A DNA stretch of 64,000 nt from Strix aluco (taxonomy: Eukaryota > Chordata > Aves > Strigiformes > Strigidae). This document shows, one piece after another, positions 29,001 to 41,000 of the stretch. The DNA is taken from NCBI RefSeq assembly GCF_031877795.1, contig NC_133931.1, positions 136,872,621 to 136,936,620 of the forward strand. Direction: 5' to 3'. Position numbers and translations under genes: made by a program. Within the stretch, counting starts at the first letter, position 1. The number at the start of each line of letters is the position of its first letter. The notes beneath the pieces were generated by a model. It saw nothing but the letters and a program-made list of their open reading frames with translations, had not been told where the DNA came from and searched no databases.

Positions 29001-32000
29001 TCAAAATTAATTTCATACAGCACACCCACTCTTTCAGTCTATTGCTTTGAAAACCATGGGCTATGTATGGCTAATCAGAAGTTGTCAATTTAGAGTATAA
29101 TTTTTATTGAGTAAGAAAATGGTAAAATAGGTTTTAGGTTTCAGATATTTGAGATCTTTCCTCCTTTTTCAATGGCTGTAGTGACTTTTAATACTCTGTA
29201 GCATTAACAGTTCTTATGAAATACAGGATAAATACAGTATACCTTTCTCTGAATGTCATCGAAGATTTCAGGTGTTGGATCCTCATGGTTCAGTGTTTCT
29301 GCCAGTTTTGCTACTAAGTTGTCATCAATATTAACTCTCGGAGATGCCTGTCATACAGATCTAAATCAACTTCTGCAGCATAAAAATAAGCTTCTATTCT
29401 CACAAATAAAATCCGATACAATTCTGCAATTCTCAAGTACACTAAATTTCTTCTTGATAACCACCTCTAGAACCATCTAGAACACGCAGCAGGAGTCAGA
29501 TGCCCTCCTCCCCCCAAAATTAAGTTCAGAGTCTGTATTAAAACTCAGACGTTTCAGGATTAAATATGAAGAATTATCTCAAAAACAATTTATGCACATT
29601 ATTTTGAAGCAGTCTCTAAACCAGATTTACTCAGACTTAAAAACAGATTTTATTTATTTATGAATAGAAAGATCTACGTTCAGAAATTAAGAACAAGCCC
29701 CTAAAAGTAAACAGATGAAGTCCTGAAACGTCTGAGGAAAGGCTAATAGTTTGTCAGCTCTGCCAATTTCTGGAGAGATTACCAGTAATTGCAATCATGG
29801 TATCTTTTTATGCAGACTCTATTATAGTTAGTATGCTGGTAGCTGTATCAGCCATCAGATTCCCAGTGATTCCTTGGTATGACATATTTCAAACCACCGC
29901 CCGTTAAGCATTCTTTTAGATAGGCCCAAATTCACTTTCCCCATTTTCTATTACAGGGAGCCAGCACGGAACCAGACCGAACATAGCTCACTTGACAGCA
30001 TAGCTGGGAGGCTGAGTTTATCAGCTCTGGAAGAGATCTAGTGTTAGGTGGCTTCTGACTTCAAACTGGTGAGCATTCAGTCAGCTCAAAAACCCATCAG
30101 AGCAAGCTCTGTACAGACCACCATGCTGATAGACTATTGAGGTGAAAAACCAAAGTGAAAAAAGTGATGCGGAAAGAGAAGCGTTAAAGGATATTTGAGG
30201 GATAATTTGTTGAGAGAAGCTTTGGAGTGAGTTGAGAGGCGATTTTTATGCATACACAAATTCCAAACATGCTTTGTTAACACAAGTTGGCAAGTGTTTT
30301 CTCTCACAGAAGATTCTGCTACAACAAAACTACTGGGAGCATCCAAGCTTAGCCTATTGGAAGATACCCAATGGCTATATTTGAGCCATTTACACAGAAA
30401 ATTGTAGAGAGGCAAAGGAAGTTATGTTATTTGAAAACCCAATCCTAATCCAAGTTTGTACAAATACTGGGTTGCTTTTTTTTTAAAAAACATTTCTTCT
30501 TAAGGGGGGTGGGGGTGTAGGGCAGAGTAAAAGGGAGAGAAAAGGAAAAGGACAGCATACACAAAGGGACAGAATTTTTTTATTCTGTCTTCACATTTTT
30601 CTCTAGTTTTTCTTGATTCTAGAAAGTCAGCTTCTAAGGAACACATTCAGTGCATCTGGCATGATAGTCAGTGCCAGTACGAGACTTTTTAAATGGCGGG
30701 GGAAGAGGAAGACATTTTCTTACCTCTTCTCTCTCCTTACTGACATAAGGAGAGAGAAGATATACAAGTAATAGCTTAAACGTCAACTTGCAAACAGCTT
30801 GTGCCACATCACAGCCATTTCACATTAATGTAGTCATAACTACCAAAGAAGCATCTGTACAAAGAATAAATTCCAAACAATGCAGGAATAAGTTATTCCT
30901 ACCTTTTCTGATAAATATTGCTCATAAACTCCAAATGCAGCTGCTCTTAATAGACCCTTGGTTTGATTAGTTTGATGTTTTCCATCTTTCTGCCGGCTTT
31001 GAAGTACCTCCAGCTGTTGCTGTGCCGTAACCCGGTATCCTTCCACTGTCATCCAGAAAAACAGATGTGCTTGGCCACCAGTCTGCTGCATGTAATCTAC
31101 AGAAAAAAGCCACCACACAATCATAGTTACTGTTCTGCATCTTAGAATAAGAATTCTTTATGATGTTAACTACATATGGAATTCCAGGATCTGGTTATAC
31201 ATCTGGAATATTTGTCATCTAGAGACAAAAAATAAGATGTACTATATACATATTGGTGATAATCAGTAAACAAAATTGTGAGCAAAATCTAGGAACGAAG
31301 CACTGAATCCTAAAATGCACATGTAAAAAGTGAATCCGTCATTACCGTGTGGATGTCACAGGCTTGTACAGCATGATACAAGTTGAGAGGAAGGTCAAAC
31401 TGGAATTCTAAATCACGTGCATAGAATCATAGATTCACTTAGGTTGAAAAAGACCTTTAAAATCAAGTCCAACTGTTAACACTGACAAGTCCACCACTCA
31501 ACCATGTCCCTAAGTGCCACATCTACATGTCTTTTAAATACCTCCAGGGATGGCAACTCAAACACTTGAGGCCATTTCCCCTTGTCCTATCATTTACTAC
31601 TTGAGAGAAGAGACCAACACCCACCTCGCTGCAACCTTCTTTCAGGTAGTGATAGAGGGTGATGAGGTCTCCCCTCAGCCTCCTCTTCTCCAGACTAAAC
31701 AACCCCAGTTCCCTCAGCCGCTCCTCATAAGACTTGTGCTCTAGACCCTTCACCAGCTTTGTTGCTCTTCTTTGGACATGCTCCAGCACCTCAATGTCTT
31801 TCTTGTAGTGAGGGGCTCAAAACTGAACACAGTATTCAAGGTGTGGCCTCACCAGTGCCGAGTACAGGGGTAAGATCACTTCCCTGTCCCTGTTGGCCAC
31901 CCCCTATTTCTGATACAAGCCAGGATGCTATTGGCCTTCTTGGCCACCTGGGCACACTGTCGGCTCATATTCAACCAGCTGTCAGCCAACACCCCCAGGT

Positions 32001-35000
32001 CCTTTTCCACTGGGCAGCTTTCCAGCCACTCTTCCCCAAGTCTGTAGCACTGCATGGGGTTATTGTGACCCAAGTGCAAGACCCAGCACTCAGCCTTGTT
32101 AAATCTTACACAATTGGCCCTGCCCCATCAATTCAGTCTGCCCGGATTCCTCCATAGAGCCTTCCTACCCTCAAGCAGATCAACACTCCTGCCCAACTTA
32201 GTGTCAACTGCAAACTCACTGAGGGTGCACTCAATCCCCTCATCCAGATCATTGATAAAGATACTAAACAGAACTGGCCCCAATACTGAGCCCCAGGGAA
32301 CACCGCTTGTGACCGGCCACCAACTGGACTTAACTCCATTCACCAAAACTCTTTGGGCTCAGCCATCCAGACAGTTTTTTTACCCGGAAAAGTGTACACA
32401 CATCGAAGCCATGAGCAGTCAGTTTCTCCAGGAGAATGCTGTGGGAAATGGTGTCAAAGGTGTTACTGAAGTCCAAGTAAACTATACCCACAGCCTTTCC
32501 CTCATCCACTAATAAGGTCACGTTGTCATAGAAGGAGATCAGGTTAGCCAAGCAGGACTTGCCTTTCATAAACCCATGCTGACTGGGCCTGATCACCTAC
32601 CTGGCTGTCCTGTATGTGCTATGTGATGGCACTCAAGGTGATCTGCTCCATAACCTTCCCTGGCACCGAGGTCAGACTGACAGGCCTGTAAGTTCCCGGA
32701 TCCTCCCTTCCAGCCCTTCTAGTAGATGGGCATCATATTTGCTAACCTCCAGCCAACTGGGACCTCCCCAGTTAGCCAGAACTGCTGATAAATGATGGAA
32801 AGTGGCTTGGTAAGCACTTCCGACAGCTCCCTCATTACTCTTGGGTGAATTCCATCTGGCCCCATAGACACACTTGTGTGTGTCTAAGTGGTGTAACAGG
32901 TTGCTAATCATTTCCCCTTGGATTATGGGGGCTTCATTCTGCTCCCCACCTCTGTCTTCCAGCTCAGGGGGCTGGGTACCCAGAGAACAACTGGTCTTAC
33001 TATTAAGGACTGAAGCAAAGTAGGCATTAAGTACCTTGGCCTTTTCCTCATCCTTTGTCACTATGAATCCCTCCACATCCAATAAAGGATGGAGATTCTC
33101 CTTAGCCCTTCTTTTGTTGCTAATGTATTTACAGAAATATTTTTTTATTGTCTTTTATGGCAGAAGCCAGATTAAGCTCTAGCTGGGCTTTGGCCCTTCT
33201 AATTTTCTCCCTGCATAAGCTCATGATATCCCTGTAGTCCTTCTGAGTGGCCTGTCCCTTCTTCCAAAGGTCATAAACTCTTTTTTCCCTGAGTTCCAGC
33301 CAAAGCTCTCTGTTGAGACAGGCCAGTCTTCTTCCCCCTGGCTTGTCTTTCAGCACATAGGGACAGCCTGCTCCTGCGCCTTTAAGATTTCCTTCTTGAA
33401 GAATGTCCAGCCTTCCTGGACATCTTTGCCCTTCAGGACTGCCTCCCAAGGGACTGTGTCACCCAGGCCCCTAAACATGCCAAAGTCTGCCCTCCAGAAG
33501 TCCAAGGTAGCAGTATTTCTGACTCCACTCCTTACTTCTCCAAGAATCAAAAACTCTATCATTTCATGATCTCTATGCCCAAGACAGCCTCTAACAGTCA
33601 CATCACCCACAAGTTCTTCTCTGTTCACAAACAACAGGTCCTGCGGGGCATCCTCCCTAGTTGGCTCACTCACTGTGTTAGGAAGTTATCTTCCACACAC
33701 TCCAGGAGCCTCCTGGACTGTTTCCTCTCTGCTGTATTGTATTTCCATCATTAAAAGGACTATCACCACCAGCAAAACTGATGGATATTCTTAGCAATGA
33801 CATCAGCAGCTCAATTAATTCACAGAAGAGAATCAAACATTATAAAGTATCAAAAATTAATTATACAACTTCAATCCATCTATCAATTTCTTAATTATAT
33901 GATAAACCAAAAATAGTACATGAATTACTGCTGTATTTTAGCTTCTCAAATAGACAACCTTCAGTAGCCTTGTAATCCTCTAAACTTCAGTCTAACATCT
34001 ATAGTTATTAGTTCCATTAGCTTCAGTGAGACCAGCAACAGTAAGACTAACAACTCTGATAAGTTTCAGAGTCATTCCAATTATAAACCTTTAAGCAATT
34101 CTTGCAATAGTTCTGTTCTAAACAGAACAAACTTGTTAAGTGACAGACCAAGAAACATTGCAAGAATAGTCTTACAGAGAGATCAGTACTGAAACAAGCC
34201 TGATACAAGCTTTTGAAAGTACTGAGTATGGTGTTCTGAACAGTTAATGACAGGCTGACTTGCAAAAAAAGGTTTTGGTTCCCTCTGGCAAGGGGCTTAT
34301 ACACATTCAGCTCTCAGCAGACACCTATATTTAGCAATTTCAAGTGTACAGTCCTGTGAGTTAGCATATTCTTTATAAACAAAGAAGATCATACCCATTA
34401 ACGTACCCATAAAAAATTGTAGTGCAACATTGTCTACCAGAATATGGTCCAGAGGGACTGTGCAAAGTTTTCCAAAGTTTGCTGCCAGTTTCACAGTATC
34501 TATTTCCTGTAAGACATAGTTCAGTGTGTTCATAGGTTTTATATTTTTTTAAATGAGCTTTTAAAACTTTTACTTACCACAAAGCAGACATAATACAAAA
34601 TAGTTTACATTATAGATAATAAAGCAACCTCTCAATGGTTATTTTCACAGTCACTAATAAATGAAGATCTAGATCATGAGGTCATGTTCTCATAACTATA
34701 TGCCTTCAGCATGGATGATTTCTGCTACATGGAAAGCTGGCTTTAACACTGCTATTCACATAATACTATACAGGTCAAATTAACCCCAAACTCCCCACCA
34801 ACAGTGACAGTAGCATTAAAATGAGTTTCAGCATTTGATTGGGTGCAGGTCACCACAACTTAAATTCATCTCTGCCCAACTGTCTTCTGTGAATATGACA
34901 TTTCTTGGTTATTGCAGTAATGCTTCCAGGTCCAGCTGTAGAATACTGAATCATTTTAACAGTCAATATGCACAAGATTGTTTAATTTCTTGACTCTTTT

Positions 35001-38000
35001 TAGATGTGGTTCCAAGATAAAGTCAAACATACTGACTCTGGCAGCCTTAAAATATTAACCAAAATGTAAAACAAGCAAACACAGCAACATGAGGTTCTCA
35101 AATTTAACATCCAATTTGCTTTTCGTTGAACTAAAGATGTAAATATGTCTATCAAAAGGCAATACATGGAGTCTACAAGGTGTTGCAAAATAATCAACAA
35201 GCGGTACCTTTATCAACAAGGAGAGATCTTTGACAAAGACTAAACTTGAGGCACACAAGATATGCACTGGTGCAGCAAAAAAGAACTCAATCTAGGTTTA
35301 TAAATACAAAGATGCTTTGCATCTATGCAGCACTGTACTGAGAAGGTAAGAATTTTTCTAAGATATACTGACATATCTAAAACTACTAAAGCCAGAATCC
35401 AAAAAGCTCTAAATATGTGAAGCTTTAGAAACTTTTTCATACTTAAATTGCAAATAGAAGACTAAATTCAGTTGTATAATGTATTCCTATAACTGCATAC
35501 TTCAAGCTTCTGTTTCAAAACACAAGAATTAAAAACCTAGACCGAACAAATCATTTTGCAACTTCACTCTTTCAGAACTAAAGAAATTCTAAACCACTTA
35601 CTTTTCCTGACTGCAACCTCTGAATTCTTGAATCACATACTTTAATAACATATAATAGACTGTTTATTTGATTCTTTATAGTGTTGATATCTGAAAGCAA
35701 AAACAAAGAGGATTAAGCAATGCAGTAAATAAGTAAATAAACTCTTGTTCTCAAATGCTCTACAGTATCATACAAAAAGTGACATACCACATACAAAACA
35801 GATCAGCTTTGAAGAGAAGGGTTTTTTTCAATTTAAAACCTTACTGATAGAAGCAACAAGAAGAAATATTTTTCTCTTTCCTTTCTCAGATTAACTATTA
35901 GTTGACTATCCATTAACACCTAAAGTATTACTGAATTCAGAACCACCAGTCAAGGAAGTGTCAATTCAATGGAAGCATACATACGTAACCAATTAGTCTA
36001 TATCTAAAAAAAAAAACCCCACTTATGAAAATTCAAGTTTTAACCCTTCATTTAACCCTTATTTTTTAAAGTAACAAAATGTTTTATACTATGCTGCATC
36101 AGAGTTTTTATTTTCTAAATTTTTTGAATATACACGCTGGTAAATGAAATTTCGTATTTCGTAAAACAATACAGCACTAACCATCTCCCGCTGTATCTAG
36201 AGATCGAAGATATTGCAGTTCTTCACTTGCTTTATCTTTCACTGCTTCCAACTCTCCTATATTATCACTTAATTTAATAATATTCATAAAGGCCTCATAG
36301 TTACAGTTGGAATCACGAATCTGAAACAAAGTTTTACAGTGTGAATAATGCAAAACAGCTAAAATTACATGACATGATTTTTTGTTAAGTGAATTATTTT
36401 GATACAGCACTGCAAAGTGGCATTTTAAAAACACTTTGATACTTCTAAACCTTCCTTTTGATACTGAAGTTTTATATGGACCAAAAAAGAAGCACACGCA
36501 CAGTCAAAACCTATTTCACACCATCATTTTCTGTTTTCAACATTCACACCAAAGACACATGGAAAAATCTGACAACCTACTTAATGAAGATCTTGTCCAA
36601 AACCCAATCAACCTTCTTCTGCTATTACCTTAGCTAAGCAGGCAGAAACCTGAAAAGGTTTCAGCTTTGCCAAGGTCCCCTGAAAGTGTACATGCTCCCA
36701 ATGCAATGGCTCGTTAAGATACAGAATTACAAAAAGAATTAAAACCTTCTACAATGTAATCATAGCCTACTGGGGGGGGGGGAAGGAAGTGACTGAATTA
36801 ATATCCTCTCTGAAACATGAATTCAGACACTCTTGTAAGTACGATTAAGCTATTTCAATACATACTATTTTCCCACTATTGGCATAGGATGAACCTGCTC
36901 TAGGGACTTAAAAGAATTTTTGCAAGTGAAGGAAGCCTGCTGTGCGGCCGAAATCACTGCAAACTGTGTTATGAATGCAGCGTGGAGATCAGGGAAAGGT
37001 TGGCGGCTTTACAGCGTGCGCATGAAGGTGCAGAGGGTTGAGTTCTAATGCTGTCTTTACCATCTGACGCCAAAAAAAGTAACTTCACACACATCTTTCA
37101 TAAACGTTCACTTTGATTTGGAAATGTAATATTTCATCTGTACTGCAGAAGTGCATTGACATGAGTTGCACAGAGCAGAGAGAATGATGACTGAATACCT
37201 CTGACCAAAGTTAATGGAAAATTTTCCTAGAAATCTGCTTTTAAAAGAAGTAGTAGAAGCAATACTTGAATTTCAAATATTTTAGAAAAACGTGAATTTC
37301 ACAGTGAAGACAGAAAAGTTTGGATTAACTTCTGATTTTATATTGAAACTTTGTATTTTATTGCAAGAGAATTAGTATCAAACTGTGGTGTGCCCAGAAA
37401 CATGGAATGAAGCTTCTCATTTTCAGAAATTAGATTTAATTCAAATTTTATGTCCAAGGTTCCAAAAGGAGCCAGAATTTACTTCAGTCATCTCTACTTC
37501 TGACCTTAATTTCTGCAACAATCTTCATTTCATAAGACTTAATTAAATACATACTTAAATATCAAATTTTTGAAAGCATTTATTCTTCCTTATATTTCCC
37601 CCAGCACATTTACTTCCTCATCTCCAAAAGCAATTATGAAAATTAATATTTGGGACATCACCATCATAACAGAAAGCTTTATAAAAACCTCAGAATTCTA
37701 TCTTTGGATGCAGCCAGGGGCAGTGCTCAGTAAATAAAGAATGAGGCCAAGTTACAAATAAAGAACATGTGTAGGAGGAAAAGGAAACAAAAATTGAAAA
37801 GCTTGGTCCATATAAGCAGCAGTATTTTTTCTTATTAAAGTTAGGTTCCTGTAGAAAAGCAGCATGCAAGCTTTTACATGAAATGGATGTAGCTGAAGTA
37901 AAGTACATGTACACTTGAATTCATTCCATACATAAGAACTTTTACTCCAAAATGCAACGGTGTTTTCAGTGTAGTACTTGAATGCACACTATAAGACTAA

Positions 38001-41000
38001 CATATATGAATAGAATTAGAAGAACTTGGGGAAAGGAAAAAAATTAAACTGGATTCATGATGTATAAGTGATAATAAACTATAAAAAGTAAGTTTTAACT
38101 TGCTTTGCAAAAAATCATTAAAGTGTGAATATTCTATTTATGTTAATTTTACTATATATTACTACAGTGGTTCTCAACCTGTGGTCCGTGGACCCTTGGG
38201 AGGGCCACAGTGTTGTCACAGGGGGTCCATGAAAGCTTAAAGCAGGGGTGAGAAATGTCCAGCCCAGAAACATTTGGTCTGGCCCACAGCAAGCACTGCA
38301 CCTCCTTTTCCCACAGCCCCCTCCCCTCAATGCTCCTCTCCTACTCAACCCCCACCCCCGCCTGCCCTGACGCACTAGTATATTTGGTGCTAGTATGGTT
38401 GGTGGGACGCACTTTAACTAGACATGTTTTCTCATAAAGACATTTTCTTAACCCAACAGCTCTCTTTAGGGTCACAGCAGGGTTGAAGTCTGTTGTTCCA
38501 AGTGGTGGCCCTGGACCCGTAAACAAAAATATATGGTGACTGAACACAGAGAAACAAGGGGGGAAGTGTGAAGAACTGTAAAAACTTTTCATCAAATTTT
38601 AATGTAAAAATTGGCATCAAATTTGGAATTAGCATGTTAAAATATCATAAAATGGGCCATTTGAGCAAGAAGAGTGTTGATGCTATTATTTTAAATTCAT
38701 ATGTAATCATTGCAATAAAGATATTATAGTAGGAGCGTGTGCATTAACAGATTAACTTATTTCCCCTTCTCTCCAAATTTGAAGACCCTTCAGGAGAAAA
38801 CTGAACTAAATATTTGATGCAATCGAGTGCTTTAAAGCTTGAATTAAGTCTTGGTGGTCCACGGCCACAGAAGGTATTTAAAGGGGGTCTGTGGTGAAAG
38901 AAAGGTTGAGAACCCCCATATTACTAAATTTAAAAGTTTTTGGGGTTCTTTGCAGGTGCATTAGAGAGAGATCAAAGACTTTGTTTCTCCCTATTCAGCT
39001 AAATTATTAGGGGTTACCACAAATATCCCTAAAACAATCACCATTAGATTCCTTAGCAGAAGAGGGAAAAAAAAAAAGTGTTACTACTTGTTGTTCTGGA
39101 GGCCTCTTAAGCCTTAAAGGACATTATGTTAAAATAGTCAAGGAAAAAAATCTTCCAAGGTTACTGCCATACTTCCTGAACAGCTGAGTACAACAGTCAG
39201 AAGACTCAACTTTACACTTCAACATACTTTTATCCTCAGACAACTTTTGCTAAACAACCACAACACATTTAATATAGCAGACAGGAGTTCACCATATCTG
39301 CCAATATACCCACTGGTAACTTTTCTACCAGCTATCTGCCATGATTACAGGGAACCCAAATAAAGCTTCACATGAAAATATTCTGGAAGTATCATTCATT
39401 TTAAACATTATAAATCTTACCATCCATATGACATACTGATTAATATAATCAGGATCACTGAGCTGGTTTATTAATGGAAGAAGAATTCCTCGGGAGAGGA
39501 TTTCCTGAAAAACAAAATATAATAAATCATTTAATACATTTATTCATAAAGCTAATATAACTGCAACAATTTAAAAATCACTGTGTGGAAGCTAAATAAA
39601 AAAAATGTGTAATTACTGAAAGCATTCAATAGGCAGTAGCACATTCCCTTCCAATTAACAGTAGATGTTAATACCTGAAGAAAAACAACATTCATTTCAT
39701 CACTTTTCTAATACTGCTAGAGATAAAAAACTTCAAAAATATTTCACACAAACTGTTCTCTGCTATTAAATACTTATCAAGATTGTACTGCCTTTAAAAT
39801 ACCCTAATATTAAACTAGATCAATTTTACAAAATAAAATAAGAAGAGCAATTCAGATCTAAAAATTTTTATGGCATTAAACCAAAGAATTGGGATGGTTT
39901 TTAAAGTCCATACTTACCCTGACAAAGTATCGCATGATCTTGTTCTGGAAGTCTCCAGGAGGTAGCAATATATACAGTAAAACCTCACAAAGATCCCTTA
40001 GGAATCCTAGGGAGGGAGAACAAAAAACCCTCAGCACAATTTTATATTATGTTCTTTCACATTACCTGATATCATAAAAATCAACAGATAAGTCCTTAAA
40101 ATGAAATTCAAATATACAGTCATATATATTCTTATAGTTCAAGCATAACAGTAACACCTTTCAGACTGAATATAAGCAGCACTGATTGATAACCTGAGAC
40201 AGATGTAGCATCTCAAAACCAAGACAAGAGAAAGCCAAATTCCAACAAGCAAAAAACTAACTCCAATGTATTTTCCTTGTTTAACGTATACAGGGGTTTT
40301 TCTCCCCTCCTTTGGACTTTGCCCAAAAAGATAAACTTTAATGAAGACTATGGAGTAGTGATAAGGAAGGCAGATCTAACAAAAAGCAGTAAGAATCTGC
40401 AAAGCCGTCCCCTGCCTCCCAGAAAACATATTTATATCTTAAAATTCTTCCAATGAAAAGAGGAATAGCTATATATGTACATACTTCATTATAATTCTAG
40501 CATTAATATGCACAAATTAGAGGAAATACACATCTATAGCAGATAACGCTTTGAAAGTCACATGCTAAGATTTCAGTATATTTCATACTGTGAACACAAT
40601 TGTAAGTACTTTAATTTAGTTTGCTATACTAAAATAACTTCAGAAGATAATATTGAGAAACCTTCTTCATCTTTGGGAGAAGTGCAGACTAGATCACGAC
40701 AGACTTCTTTTTCCATTTCAACTTCAACCTCAAAGAATGTATCTACAAGTTCCTCAGCTTGGTCTGCAAGAAGAAAATAAAAAGAATCATACTTTTTCGT
40801 AAAGATTAGAAACCCGAGAGTAAACCTGAATTATAAGATAAAGCTAACTATATTCCACACATATAAGATACCTGCCTACTCAGACTCAAATCAAAAAATA
40901 TTTAAATCATTACCTTTCATCTGATCACCTTTCTCTGCTATTCTTTGCTGAGCTTTTCTGAAAACTCGAAGATGAGTGCCAAAGTCATCAACGAGTCGTG

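Larger units (their letters stand above)
26853..30902 (-). other. SNX13: SNX13 introns 13, 14 and 15
   Basis: Introns at 29348-30902, 27684-29242 and 26853-27550. They contain an AT/AC microsatellite (28252-28287), a purine tract (28108-28145) and a G-rich run at 30504-30522. No gene recognised. Confidence 0.65.
36321..39420 (-). other. SNX13: SNX13 intron 9
   Basis: 3100 bases. It contains the hAT-like element, a G11 run at 36772-36782 and a small CpG-containing block at about 36945-37075 that is unlike its surroundings. Confidence 0.7.

Noticed and set aside
31759..32512. Plus-strand open frames of 132-138 codons
   Set aside because: They are reverse-strand shadows of the minus-oriented CR1.
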